NCBI RefSeq assembly: GCF_900115805.1
Contig: NZ_FOXU01000012.1
Coordinates: forward strand, 1-64,000
Direction of reading: 5' to 3'
Origin: Psychrobacillus psychrotolerans
GTDB lineage: Bacteria > Bacillota > Bacilli > Bacillales_A > Planococcaceae
Length of the DNA stretch: 64,000 bases
Every line of letters starts with the position of its first letter. Position 1 is the first letter of the stretch. Below are positions 32,360 through 41,382 of the stretch, piece after piece. The translations under genes were made by a program, and so were the position numbers. The notes beneath the pieces are model-generated. The model ran no database searches and had not been told where the DNA came from. It worked only from the letters and a program-made list of their open reading frames with translations.

Positions 32360-34095
32360 GTACAGGGAAACGACTCTACCATTATGCGTTATTTTATAAA
32401 AAACCAATTATCCTTGGTCTAATCTTTTTAACTATTGCAGTGTTTGCAGATCTAACTGGTCCATTTATTGCAAAGAAAATTATTGACGACCATATCACAG
32501 AAGGGGCTATTAACCTTCAGCCGATACTAATGTTACTTGCTGTCTACTTTGGTTTAGCCATTGTCACAGCGATCTTTAGATATTTTATGTTCATCAACTT
32601 ACAGGTCGGTGCTAACCGCGTTGTGCAAAAGCTACGTAATGATGTTTTTCAACATATTCAAACTTTGCCGATACAGTATTTTGACAACTTGCCGGCAGGA
32701 AAAGTAGTTGCGCGTGTTACGAATGATACAGAAGCTATTCGTAATTTGTATGTGCAAGTACTTTCTCAGTTTGCGACTAGTATCATTTCGATTGCAGGGG
32801 TTTATGTTGCCTTGTTCATCTTAAATGTACAAATGGCTCTCATGGCACTTTTTGTAGTTCCTATTGTATATGTGTGGATGATTGCTTATCGTAAGTATGC
32901 ATCTAAATATAATCACGTAGTTCGTACGAAAATTGCAGATTTGAATGCAATGCTAAATGAATCCATCCAAGGGATGTCCATTATTCAAGCATTTAAACGT
33001 GAGAAGCAGATGGAACGCGAATTTGAAGAGATGAATGATGAACACTATACGTACCAGAAAAAGTTACTTACATTAGATTCAGCAACTTCGTTTAACTTAG
33101 TAAGTGTGCTTCGTACGATTATGTTCGTCATGTTCATCTGGTATTTCGGAAGCTTATCCATGGAACCAAATACAATCATTTCAGCAGGTATGCTTTATGC
33201 CTTTGTAGACTATACAACTCGTTTATTTAATCCAATCACTGGGATTGTAAACCAATTTGCTCAGTTAGAAAGATCATTGGTTGCTGGTCATCGAGTATTT
33301 CAATTACTAGATGAAACTGGAGAAGATGTAAAAGACGAACGTATGGAACGATATGAAGGGAATGTAGAGTTTCAAAATGTATCATTTGCCTATAAAGCAG
33401 ATGAATATGTCTTGAAAAATTTAAACTTTGTTGCCAACAAAGGGGAGACAGTAGCATTAGTTGGTCATACAGGATCTGGGAAAAGTTCCATTATGAATTT
33501 ATTGTTCCGTTTCTATGATCCTTCAAAAGGTAAAATCCTAATCGATGGTATAGATATAACGACTGTACCTAGACAAACAATTCGAGATCATATGGGCATC
33601 GTGTTGCAGGATCCTTATTTGTTTTCAGGTACTATAGAGTCAAATGTGAGTTTAAGTGATCCTCGTATTTCTAGAGAAACGGTTATAGCCGCTTTAGAAG
33701 CAGTTGGTGGGGAACGAGTGTTGAAGAATCTAGAAAAAGGCATAGATGAGCCTGTAATAGAAAAGGGTAGCACCTTATCATCCGGTCAACGACAGCTTGT
33801 TTCCTTCGCTAGAGCACTTGCATTTGATCCTGCTATATTAATCTTGGATGAAGCGACATCTAATATTGATACAGAAACAGAGGAAATTATTCAACATGCA
33901 ATGGATGTACTGAAAAAAGGAAGAACTACTTTTATCATTGCTCATCGACTTTCTACTATTAAGAATGCAGACCGCATTTTAGTACTAGACCGTGGGGAAA
34001 TTGTAGAAAGTGGATCGCACGACGAGTTAATAGAGCTACAAGGTCGCTATGAACAAATGTATAAACTACAAGCAGGAGTATCTCAGCATGTATAA
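32356..34095 (+). CDS. bmrD: Multidrug ABC exporter half BmrD (YheH-like)
   Basis: 579 aa, half-transporter partner of BmrC. Six TM helices, then Walker A GHTGSGKSS (about 369), signature LSSGQRQL and Walker B LILDEATSNID with the canonical catalytic Glu. Pairing one canonical and one degenerate site is typical of BmrCD/LmrCD/TM287-288. It overlaps bmrC by 4 nt, ensuring equal synthesis. It is followed by a weak terminator and then the largest 21-bp repeat array. Confidence 0.94.
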   Translation: MSTGKRLYHYALFYKKPIILGLIFLTIAVFADLTGPFIAKKIIDDHITEGAINLQPILMLLAVYFGLAIVTAIFRYFMFINLQVGANRVVQKLRNDVFQHIQTLPIQYFDNLPAGKVVARVTNDTEAIRNLYVQVLSQFATSIISIAGVYVALFILNVQMALMALFVVPIVYVWMIAYRKYASKYNHVVRTKIADLNAMLNESIQGMSIIQAFKREKQMEREFEEMNDEHYTYQKKLLTLDSATSFNLVSVLRTIMFVMFIWYFGSLSMEPNTIISAGMLYAFVDYTTRLFNPITGIVNQFAQLERSLVAGHRVFQLLDETGEDVKDERMERYEGNVEFQNVSFAYKADEYVLKNLNFVANKGETVALVGHTGSGKSSIMNLLFRFYDPSKGKILIDGIDITTVPRQTIRDHMGIVLQDPYLFSGTIESNVSLSDPRISRETVIAALEAVGGERVLKNLEKGIDEPVIEKGSTLSSGQRQLVSFARALAFDPAILILDEATSNIDTETEEIIQHAMDVLKKGRTTFIIAHRLSTIKNADRILVLDRGEIVESGSHDELIELQGRYEQMYKLQAGVSQHV

Positions 34096-34098
34096 CAC

Positions 34099-34121
34099 AT
34101 GCGGGGATATTCCCTTTTTTT
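34099..34121 (+). terminator. Weak terminator after bmrD
   Basis: A short stem GGGA/TCCC followed by seven T. The stem is only 4-5 bp, so efficiency is doubtful. Confidence 0.45.
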
Positions 34122-34131
34122 GTTGAATAGG

Positions 34132-34360
34132 TTATCCGCGTGACGAACTGAGCTATGCGCTCGAGCGACTAGGTTATCCGCCCGAGAAACTGAGCCATGC
34201 GCCCGAGCAGCCCGTTTATCGGCTCATCAAGCGGCCGAACGCTCGATTGATTAGGTTATCCGCCCGAGCGACCAAGCCATGTGCCCGAGCAAAGCACTTA
34301 TCCGCCCGCCAAACAGAGCCAAAAATCCAATCGAAATATTTATCCGCCAAGCACACAATT
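34132..34360. repeat. Intergenic array C: eleven 21-bp units, alternating types
   Basis: Units start at 34132, 34153, 34174, 34195, 34216, 34235, 34256, 34277, 34298, 34319 and 34340; all steps are 21 bp except one of 19. Two types alternate: TTATCCGCCCGAG..ACTGAG and C(T/C)ATGCGCCCGAGC..., a 42-bp dimer. The stretch is far richer in GC than its surroundings. It fills nearly the whole gap between bmrD and an MFS gene. Confidence 0.88.
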
Positions 34361-34429
34361 ATATATTGAAATTTTCTAACGATAATCGTATATTTAGTGT
34401 ACCGAAATAAAAAAAAGAAGAGGTACCTT

Positions 34430-35698
34430 ATGATTTATTGGTTTGCAAATTGGAAAAAGAGCTTTGCTTTATTCAATAGAAATATAAAAATGTTCATGCT
34501 TGCCAATGTACTCATTCAAGTGGGGATGGGTGTATTTTTAGTGATGTACAATCTTTATATAAAGGAACTCGGGTTTCCAGAAACATTGAACGGTAAAATC
34601 ATCTCTATGACATCTCTTGCTTCAGCGATTATGTTAATACCGGCTGGATATCTAAGCGACCGGCTAGGTAGGAAAGGAATTATTATTACTGGTGCAATTT
34701 TTGCTGCTGGTACTTTATTTTATAGAAGTTTGATCACCGGCGAACAAAGCTTAGTTTATGCAGCTTTCTTTACTGGGTTGTTTATGGCATTGGTGCAAGT
34801 ATCCGGTGTTCCTTTTCTTGCTGAAAACTCCACTGCTGGAGAACGAATGCATCTTTTTAGTATTCATTTTTCGTTGATGACTATAGCAAGCGTTATTGGA
34901 AGTCTTGGAGGAGGGGTATTAGCAGATGCGCTTCATCTAATTGGGAATATCTCCACAGTAGATTCTATTATGTATGTACTAATTATTGGAGCGATTATAT
35001 TTACGATGGGCATAGTTCCATTGTTTCAGCTGAAACCAACGCAAAAAATAGAAGGTCAAACAGAGGCAAGTACCGAAGAATCAGAAGGAAATGCTCCGAC
35101 TGGGTTCAGAAAAAATATGAAGGTTATTGTGTTATTTGGAGTTGCAAATCTATTAATAGGAACAGGGTCTGGTCTAGTTATTCCTTACTTGAACTTATAC
35201 TTTGCGAACCGATTCGATGCATCGAACACTTATATTGGAATTATCTTGTCACTCGGATCAGCGATGGCAGCCGTTGCAATGCTACTTGGGCCAGCACTTG
35301 TGAAGAAGGTAGGGAAAGTTAAGGCATTGGTCATTTTTCAGCTACTATCGATTCCATTTCTGTTCATCACAGGTTACACCAATTCATTAATCATCGCTTC
35401 GATTGCATTTTTGATGCGCCAAGCTCTAATGAATGCGGGGAATCCTATCCAAAGTGCAATTGCAATGGAACTAGTACAAGATAAATATAAAGGACTTGCT
35501 AACTCGGTAAATCAAATGGTCTTTAATGTAGGATGGGCAAGTACTGGTGCAATTTCGACAGGGCTTGTTATGACATTTGGCTTTTACTGGGGATATGCTT
35601 ATACATTTACAATTACAGGGATTCTCTATATTATTGCATCTACTTATTTTTATTTACTGTTTGGGCGTAAGCGTACTTTGCGCAAGAAACAAGTATGA
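34430..35698 (+). CDS. MFS transporter
   Basis: 422 aa with 12 predicted TM helices. The family motif A is seen as AGYLSDRLGRKG between TM2 and TM3. There is a central hydrophilic loop (about 200-225: TQKIEGQTEASTEESEGN). It resembles drug-efflux MFS proteins; the substrate is not readable. The ATG at 34430 has AAGAGG about 9 nt upstream; an upstream GTG (34397) would add 11 basic residues without a binding site. It takes the place of yheG/yheF in the B. subtilis order. Confidence 0.88.
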   Translation: MIYWFANWKKSFALFNRNIKMFMLANVLIQVGMGVFLVMYNLYIKELGFPETLNGKIISMTSLASAIMLIPAGYLSDRLGRKGIIITGAIFAAGTLFYRSLITGEQSLVYAAFFTGLFMALVQVSGVPFLAENSTAGERMHLFSIHFSLMTIASVIGSLGGGVLADALHLIGNISTVDSIMYVLIIGAIIFTMGIVPLFQLKPTQKIEGQTEASTEESEGNAPTGFRKNMKVIVLFGVANLLIGTGSGLVIPYLNLYFANRFDASNTYIGIILSLGSAMAAVAMLLGPALVKKVGKVKALVIFQLLSIPFLFITGYTNSLIIASIAFLMRQALMNAGNPIQSAIAMELVQDKYKGLANSVNQMVFNVGWASTGAISTGLVMTFGFYWGYAYTFTITGILYIIASTYFYLLFGRKRTLRKKQV

Positions 35699-35720
35699 AT
35701 GCTTCTTGCACAGTGACACC

Positions 35721-35933
35721 TCAGTCATACACGTGAAATAGCATTAACTCATGTATCATTTTTTTTACTGTTTCTTCATCAGCAGGTGTTTCACCTAGCC
35801 ACTTAATCGTGCCATCCGGTTCATATTCTGCAGCGTATCTTTGTTGTTTATAAAAGAAAGAGACGGACCAACCAGGTAGTTGTTTGTTTTCATAGAGTGG
35901 TTTGAAGCTAAAGTGTTGTAGCAAGAATATCAA
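35721..35933 (-). CDS. yheE: YheE-like small protein (DUF5342)
   Basis: 70 aa, soluble. FSFKPLYENKQLPGWSVSFF and AEYEPDGTIKWLGETP match the YheE family of bacilli, and the location between bmrCD and yheB/yheA agrees. No function is known. Convergent with the MFS gene, with only 22 nt between the two stops. Confidence 0.85.
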   Translation of the reverse strand: MIFLLQHFSFKPLYENKQLPGWSVSFFYKQQRYAAEYEPDGTIKWLGETPADEETVKKMIHELMLFHVYD

Positions 35934-35996
35934 CCTTTCATGTGAGTGAATTTGTTCGCATACACTAATATAAATGATTAGTGAAGGAGCATCGAA

Positions 35997-36386
35997 TTGT
36001 TTAATGATCAGCTAAGGCAAGCAATACTTAATGAATATCATGATTATCATTTTTATCGTTCTATGTATAAATTGACGGATGATCCATACTGGCAAGGTTT
36101 TATCGAACATATTTATGAGGATGAAAAAAGCCATTACGAAATGTTCCAACAACTCTATTATATGCTCACTGGTACATTTGTACAAAACTTTCCAGAACCC
36201 ACTTTATGTACAGACATGAAAGAGTGTTTAAAAAATGCGATAAGAGATGAATTAGAGGCTGCAGAACTGTATAAGGAAATGCTCTTACAAATACCAATCC
36301 AACAAGCATATGCTCCTCTATTTGTTGCGATGCACGATGAAACGGAGCATGCTATTCGTCTTACTACTTTGCTTCATCTATTGTAA
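35997..36386 (+). CDS. Ferritin-like diiron protein
   Basis: 129 aa, all-helical. Paired metal-ligand motifs are visible: E in LNEYHDYHFY, ExxxH in EDEKSHYEMF, E in RDELEAAELY and ExxH in DETEHAIR. This is the rubrerythrin/ferritin-like four-helix pattern. The start is TTG with GAAGGAG 7 nt upstream. A role in iron or peroxide handling is a family inference only. Confidence 0.8.
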   Translation: MFNDQLRQAILNEYHDYHFYRSMYKLTDDPYWQGFIEHIYEDEKSHYEMFQQLYYMLTGTFVQNFPEPTLCTDMKECLKNAIRDELEAAELYKEMLLQIPIQQAYAPLFVAMHDETEHAIRLTTLLHLL

Positions 36387-36452
36387 ATTCTTTTAGTGTT
36401 TGCCTCTCCTCTGCTATAATAATCTAGAAGCTAGAGGAAAAAGGTGAAATTG

Positions 36453-37595
36453 ATGAATTTTATATGGACAATCACATTTATGGCAGTGGTCGGAGCAGCA
36501 ATCGGAGCGGTAACTAATCACTTTGCTATTAAAATGCTATTCAGACCTCATGAGGCAAAATATATAGGGTCTTGGCGCATTCCATTCACACCTGGTCTGA
36601 TCCCTAAGAGACGTGATGAACTTGCAAAACAATTAGGTAATACAGTAATTCAACATTTGCTGACACCTGATATTTTCAAGAAAAAATATTTTAACGAAGA
36701 GATGAAACAAAAGGCAAATCATTTTTTAACTGAGCAACTAAACGATAAAATCTTTCAGTCGGATAAAACGATAACAGATTGGTTAAAGCTTGCTGGACTA
36801 GAAAATGTTCCGACTATTGTAAATGATAAAATAGAAGAACAGGTGGACGTTCAATTTAGTCAATTAAAAACTAGGTTTGAACAAGAAACTATACGTCAAC
36901 TTGCACCAATAGATTGGCAACTAAAAGCGGACACTAAAGTCGGAGAAATAGTTTCGTACATTCTACTCAAAGGTGAAGATTTCTTCGAATCAGAAGAAGG
37001 CAGAATGACGGTAAGAAATCTAATTGATGATTTCCTTTCTACAAAAGGGACGCTTGGCAATATGATACAAATGTTCATGGGCGAATCTTCATCACTTGCT
37101 GGAAAAGTTCAGCCGGAAATACTTAAATTCCTAAGAGCTCCAGGTACTAAAAATATGTTAGAAAAAATAGTACGAAGCGAATGGGAGAAGTTAAAAGATC
37201 GCCCACTCAATGAAATGATGGACGGCTTTGACTTTGAACCAATTGTTAAAAACGTTAAAGTATACTTAACTGGACAATTGGCTGTGGAAGAAAGATTGAA
37301 CTATAATTTCCTCCATTACTTCCCTGGAGCAACTGGATGGACAGAGTCATATCTTATACCTAAAGTGACGACATTTGCATTCCATGAAGCAGAAACAAAG
37401 CTAGAAGAAGTCTTGCGTAAAATGAAATTAGAAGATATGGTAAAAGAGCAAGTTGATACTTTCCCAGTATCTCGCTTAGAGGAAATTGTTCTTGGTATAT
37501 CGAAAAGAGAGTTCAAAATGATCACCATTCTAGGTGGTGTTCTTGGTGGACTTATCGGTATTATTCAAGGACTAATCGTTTTCTTTACTAATTAA
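36453..37595 (+). CDS. yheB: DUF445 membrane protein YheB
   Basis: 380 aa. TM helices at both ends (FIWTITFMAVVGAAIGAVTN and MITILGGVLGGLIGIIQGLI) bracket a long helical middle. The signature HFAIKMLFRPHEAKYIG and PFTPGLIPKRRDELA identifies DUF445/YheB. Function unknown; the gene neighbours yheA in bacilli. The ATG at 36453 has AAGGTGA upstream; the GTG at 36444 lies inside that site. Confidence 0.92.
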   Translation: MNFIWTITFMAVVGAAIGAVTNHFAIKMLFRPHEAKYIGSWRIPFTPGLIPKRRDELAKQLGNTVIQHLLTPDIFKKKYFNEEMKQKANHFLTEQLNDKIFQSDKTITDWLKLAGLENVPTIVNDKIEEQVDVQFSQLKTRFEQETIRQLAPIDWQLKADTKVGEIVSYILLKGEDFFESEEGRMTVRNLIDDFLSTKGTLGNMIQMFMGESSSLAGKVQPEILKFLRAPGTKNMLEKIVRSEWEKLKDRPLNEMMDGFDFEPIVKNVKVYLTGQLAVEERLNYNFLHYFPGATGWTESYLIPKVTTFAFHEAETKLEEVLRKMKLEDMVKEQVDTFPVSRLEEIVLGISKREFKMITILGGVLGGLIGIIQGLIVFFTN

Positions 37596-37614
37596 CCCTA
37601 AAGGAGCTTACAAC

Positions 37615-37959
37615 ATGATTAACATTTATGATGACATTAACAAACTTGAAAAAACACTACGTCAAACAGATGAATTTTCCAACGTTCAAACAGCAGTAGA
37701 ATCTGTAAAAGCTGACGAACAGGCTCTAGTATTATTCCAAAGTTTCCGTAAAGTTCAAATGTCTCTTCAAGAGAAGCAAATGAATGGTGAAGAAATCTCT
37801 GGAGAAGAGATTGAGTATGCACAAAAAACGGCTCAGCTAGCACAAGGAAACGAAAAGATTTTCCATATGCTTCAAGCTGAAATGGCTTTGAGCCAACTTA
37901 TTGAAGAAGTAAACCGTGTATTGATCAAACCCGTTCAAGAACTTTATGAAGGTATCTAA
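37615..37959 (+). CDS. yheA: YlbF/YmcA-family protein YheA
   Basis: 114 aa, helical, of the Com_YlbF (DUF964) family (FQSFRKVQMSLQEKQMNGEE, FHMLQAEMALSQLIEEVNRV). The paralogues YlbF, YmcA and YaaT form a complex affecting RNase Y in B. subtilis; YheA itself is uncharacterised. AAAGGAG is 8 nt before the ATG. It forms an operon with yheB (19-nt gap) and ends at a good terminator. Confidence 0.93.
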   Translation: MINIYDDINKLEKTLRQTDEFSNVQTAVESVKADEQALVLFQSFRKVQMSLQEKQMNGEEISGEEIEYAQKTAQLAQGNEKIFHMLQAEMALSQLIEEVNRVLIKPVQELYEGI

Positions 37960-37970
37960 GAAAACAAATG

Positions 37971-38007
37971 AAAGGAACTTCTCCTACTATGGAGAGGTTC
38001 CTTTTTT
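37971..38007 (+). terminator. Terminator after yheA
   Basis: AAGGAAC-TTCTCC pairs with GGAGAG-GTTCCTT around TACTAT, followed by six T. Confidence 0.92.
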
Positions 38008-38173
38008 CATTTACTAGAGAAATGGATAAATACTCCGTTGCGCTAGTAAATCCTCATCGAATGCGAGTAACTAAAAGCTATAAATAGTTTTCCCCTTTCT
38101 AAGAAGGACTTTAATAGTATAATGGCGAATTTAACAAGAATGAATGACTATTCACTTATAAAGGGGAATGTAT

Positions 38174-38953
38174 ATGTACAAAACTATATTGTTAGAAAAA
38201 GATGGTCGTATTGCGACTTTAACATTGAATCGTCCAGAAGCGATGAACTCGATGAATGGGGTAATGATGAGAGAGCTAGCAGAAAGTCTAGAATCTCTGC
38301 AAACAGAAAAATCAGTTCAAGTGTTAGTTATAAAAGGTGAAGGGCGAGCATTTTCTGCTGGTGGAGACATTAAAGCAATGCTAGATAAAGAGAATCCTTT
38401 AGACATTGACGAGGCGATGACGTATCTTACAAGAATTGCTACAGCTTTATATAAGTTACCACAGATTACTATTGCATCAGTTAACGGCGCTGCTGCTGGA
38501 TTAGGTTTTAGTATGGTATTAGGCTGCGATATTATCATAGCAGAGGAAAATAGTAAACTCGCTATGAATTTTATCGGAATTGGGCTTGTTCCAGACGGTG
38601 GAGGCCATTTCTTCTTAAAGGAAAGAGTAGGGATCCCAAAAGCAAAACAACTGATGTGGAGCGGGCAGCTTTTCTCTGGAAAAGAAGCACAAAAAATCGG
38701 ACTTGTGGATGAAATTGCATCCGATGGTTTAGGTTCTGCAACTGCAGCATCCTATGCACAAAAACTAATCCAATCTCCAATTGCTGCTATGATCGCATCA
38801 AAAGAAATCTTACACGCAACGAAGATAAATGAATTGCAAACTGTTCTAGAAAAAGAAGCTGTTACGCAATCCGCAATGCGAAGAACCGAAGATCATTTAG
38901 AGGGTATTAAAGCATTTGTTGAAAAAAGAAAACCCGAGTTTAAAGGAAGATAA
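38174..38953 (+). CDS. yhaR: Enoyl-CoA hydratase/isomerase (YhaR-like)
   Basis: 259 aa, crotonase fold. The CoA and oxyanion-hole segments are LTLNRPEAMNSMNG, GRAFSAGGDIKAML and NGAAAGLGFSMVLGCDIII. The second glutamate of classical hydratases is not obvious (LVPDGGGHFFLKERVG has Asp), so isomerase or another crotonase reaction is possible. ATG 38174 follows AAGGGG by 7 nt; ATG 38168 is two codons earlier. Position after yheA fits B. subtilis yhaR. Confidence 0.88.
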   Translation: MYKTILLEKDGRIATLTLNRPEAMNSMNGVMMRELAESLESLQTEKSVQVLVIKGEGRAFSAGGDIKAMLDKENPLDIDEAMTYLTRIATALYKLPQITIASVNGAAAGLGFSMVLGCDIIIAEENSKLAMNFIGIGLVPDGGGHFFLKERVGIPKAKQLMWSGQLFSGKEAQKIGLVDEIASDGLGSATAASYAQKLIQSPIAAMIASKEILHATKINELQTVLEKEAVTQSAMRRTEDHLEGIKAFVEKRKPEFKGR

Positions 38954-38961
38954 GATTTTCA

Positions 38962-38992
38962 GGGAGGATCATTTAGCTGATCCTCCTTTTTA
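38962..38992 (+). terminator. Terminator after yhaR
   Basis: GGAGGATCA pairs with TGATCCTCC around TTTAGC, followed by five T. Confidence 0.93.
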
Positions 38993-39083
38993 TTTGATTA
39001 CATACTTTATTAATAACAAAAGAGGATGGAAGCGACAATTAAACTGCTGGGATAATTTGTGGAATTAGAGATAAGTGAACGTT

Positions 39084-39968
39084 TTATAAAGTTCTTTTAA
39101 CTAAGTTATTTTTCTTCTGAAAAGTTCTATTTACAAGATAGATACCAATAATAATAAACAAGCCACCAACGATGATAGAAGGGTATAACGTCTCCCCTAA
39201 TAGTAACCAACCAGATAATACACCGAAGAAAGGTGCCAAAAATAAATAGGCACTCGTTTTTCCTGGATCCCCCTTTTGTAAAAGATAATACCAGACGGCG
39301 AATTGAACAATAGAAGACATAATACTTAACCATAATAAAATGAACAATGATTTACCGTTCAAAATGAAGACTTGTTTTTCAAGAATAAAGCTGCCAAGTA
39401 GAAGTAGTAATCCACCAAAAAGCATCTGGTAAGCGGATAGAACCCACGTATTAAAAAGTGCCCCCCATTTTTTAACTAATAATGTGGAAATTGCCCAAAA
39501 AACAGCAGAAAGAATGCCAAAAAGAACGCCAATCTTTAATTCAATTTGCGCACCTACTGCAATACTTACCCCTAATAACCCTAAAAGAACACCAATCCAT
39601 TGATAAAATTTATAGCGTGTTTTTAAAAATAAGGTACCGAATACAACAACAAGTAACGGGTTAGTGAATGTGAGAATGGAGGATTCACTAGCTGTAATGG
39701 TTCGTAAACTCAAGAAAATACAACCCATAACACCGGCAGTTTGGAAAGTACCAATAATAAGCATCTTTATCCAGTTTCCTTTAGATACTGGGTGCGGTCT
39801 TTTTAAAACGATAACACTTACCGCCATTATGAATCCGGCAAGTGTGAAGCGTAATCCTGCTAATAACAAAGGGGATGAATAAGACAAACCTATTTTACCT
39901 ACTGCAAAAGAAGAACCCATTAAAAATGTCGTTAAGAGTATTAACAATGTAAATTTGAAAGTATTCAT
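39084..39968 (-). CDS. EamA-family drug/metabolite permease
   Basis: 294 aa with ten TM helices made of two EamA repeats (first: LILLTTFLMGSSFAVGKIGL; second begins IGVLFGILSAVFWAISTLLV). The N-terminal segment and the ITASESSILTFTNPLLVVVF helix are typical of RhaT/YdcZ-like exporters. The substrate is unknown. GGGAG lies 8 nt upstream of the ATG. Single gene, convergent with yhaR. Confidence 0.9.
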   Translation of the reverse strand: MNTFKFTLLILLTTFLMGSSFAVGKIGLSYSSPLLLAGLRFTLAGFIMAVSVIVLKRPHPVSKGNWIKMLIIGTFQTAGVMGCIFLSLRTITASESSILTFTNPLLVVVFGTLFLKTRYKFYQWIGVLLGLLGVSIAVGAQIELKIGVLFGILSAVFWAISTLLVKKWGALFNTWVLSAYQMLFGGLLLLLGSFILEKQVFILNGKSLFILLWLSIMSSIVQFAVWYYLLQKGDPGKTSAYLFLAPFFGVLSGWLLLGETLYPSIIVGGLFIIIGIYLVNRTFQKKNNLVKRTL

Positions 39969-40302
39969 TTTTTTATCTCCCTACATATTATACTGAGTTA
40001 TTTATGTCTATTATAACTTCTAAACATTTCAACTACGGTCGAAATATGGAATGCAATTATGGTGCAATATGTCTTCATTAAATCAACTTCTCCGTTTTTG
40101 ATGTTTAACCGCTTTTGACTTGCTCAGTATGGGAAATTACAAAACTATCAACTGAAAAAGTTGATCGGATTAAATGCTGAAAGAATGATATTGTTTTAGG
40201 TATGCTACGGACAAGACCAATACTCCATTTAAATATGACATGCAGTTATCTTATTAAGAATGGTACAGTAAGTTTAACAAGATGAAAGAGGTGAAGCTAT
40301 TA
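39969..40302. other. Intergenic gap, no gene seen
   Basis: 334 bp between two divergent genes. It should contain both promoters. AACTGAAAAAGTTGA near 40150 is a small inverted repeat (TCAACT/AGTTGA). No ORF with a ribosome binding site, terminator or known riboswitch was recognised. Confidence 0.5.
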
Positions 40303-40881
40303 ATGGAACAATGTTTATGGCCGCAAAGCAGTGAGCTTATGCAAGCTTATCATGATGAAGAATGGTGCAGACCTAGTTGGGATGACCGGTATATTTTTGA
40401 GATGTTGACGTTGGAGGGGGCACAAGCTGGATTGTCGTGGAGTATTGTTTTAGCAAAGCGCAAAGCTTACAAAGATGCTTTTCAAAATTTTGACATTGAG
40501 TATTGTGCTAGTCTGAGTGACACGGATTTAGAATTTATAAAAGAAAATTACAATGTCATTAAACATTTTTCGAAGCTTCAATCCATTCGCACCAATGCAG
40601 AAGCAGTAGTGAGGATACAAAAAGAATTTAAGAGTTTTTCCAATTTTTTATGGCACTTTGTTGATTTTAAACCAATTATTAATAATTGGGAGACAGACAT
40701 TCAAATCCCTGCTCAATCTCCATTATCGGTACAGGTTAGCAAAGAGTTAAAAAAGAGAGGCGTCAAATTTGTGGGACCTGTTACAACGTATTCCTTTTTA
40801 CAAGCAATAGGCATAGTAGATGATCATATTAAATCATGCGATCATCATACTTTAAATCAAATAATTCGTGAAAAGACTTGA
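40303..40881 (+). CDS. tag: DNA-3-methyladenine glycosylase I
   Basis: 192 aa. It removes 3-methyladenine from alkylated DNA. Family motifs are AYHDEEWCRPSWDDRYIFEM, catalytic Glu region TLEGAQAGLSW, and RGVKFVGPVTTYSFLQAIGI with VDDH. Zinc-site residues (Cys near the N-terminus, His of YHDEEW, C-terminal CDHH) appear kept. The ATG at 40303 has AGAGGTG upstream; an earlier ATG at 40282 lacks a site. Confidence 0.94.
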   Translation: MEQCLWPQSSELMQAYHDEEWCRPSWDDRYIFEMLTLEGAQAGLSWSIVLAKRKAYKDAFQNFDIEYCASLSDTDLEFIKENYNVIKHFSKLQSIRTNAEAVVRIQKEFKSFSNFLWHFVDFKPIINNWETDIQIPAQSPLSVQVSKELKKRGVKFVGPVTTYSFLQAIGIVDDHIKSCDHHTLNQIIREKT

Positions 40882-41010
40882 TATGACTTTAACAAACAAT
40901 ATATTGATGGGTGGAAATGATAATTTACTAGAAATCTGCATTAACGAAGAATATTCTACGGGCTTACTCAAATGAGCACTATTGAAGCCTATTGAGTCTA
41001 TATGAAAAAT

Positions 41011-41050
41011 AAAAAAAGGACTTAGCCAATATAATGGTTAAGTCCTTTTT
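41011..41050. terminator. Bidirectional terminator
   Basis: AAGGACTTAGCC pairs with GGTTAAGTCCTT (one G-U) with A- and T-tracts on both sides. It separates tag from the convergent small gene. Confidence 0.9.
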
Positions 41051-41056
41051 GTTGTT

Positions 41057-41242
41057 CTATACATGAAATAATACTAGTTTCCCAGAACTATTTACTAAAC
41101 GATGTGTTTTATTGGAAAAGCCTTTTTCTTCAATAATTGCTTCCCCTTTTTCCTTTGCTTCTTCGTCATTTTCATATTCCCAAGTTTCCTCTAAAATTAG
41201 TTCTCCGGTTGGTTCAAAGGCAGTAAATCGGTATGGTTTCAT
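41057..41242 (-). CDS. Small YhzD-like protein
   Basis: 61 aa, soluble and acidic (YRFTAFEPTGELILEETWEY, EEAKEKGEAIIEEKGF, HRLVNSSGKLVLFHV). The pattern resembles the YhzD family of bacilli; I assign it from memory and not with certainty. AAGGGGTG lies 8 nt before the ATG. Function unknown. Confidence 0.72.
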   Translation of the reverse strand: MKPYRFTAFEPTGELILEETWEYENDEEAKEKGEAIIEEKGFSNKTHRLVNSSGKLVLFHV

Positions 41243-41304
41243 GAGTCAAACACCCCTTCATTATTCTACTATATATTATACACAAAAAATTATGAAAACA
41301 AAAT

Positions 41305-41365
41305 GTAAAGCTAGCTTGACAATGAAGTGCGAAGTAAAGTAAACTTTACGTAAAGCTAACTTTAC
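41305..41365 (+). promoter_or_regulatory. Promoter with three GTAAAG-N4-CTTTAC operators
   Basis: Two perfect 16-bp inverted repeats stand head to tail at 41334-41349 and 41350-41365 (GTAAAG, 4 nt, CTTTAC). A third with one mismatch at 41305-41320 overlaps the -35 TTGACA (41316-41321). The -10 (TAAACT, 41340-41345) lies inside the middle one. This is the expected layout for autorepression by the XRE regulator that follows. Confidence 0.75.
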
Positions 41366-41382
41366 AAAAAAGGAGGGGCAAG

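Noticed and set aside
34132-34360. Possible CRISPR array
   Set aside because: Units are contiguous 21-bp degenerate repeats without spacers of constant length, and no cas genes are nearby.
38028-38068. Possible fourth 21-bp array after yheA
   Set aside because: Only two weakly similar units (steps of 20 and 21 bp); cannot be told from chance.
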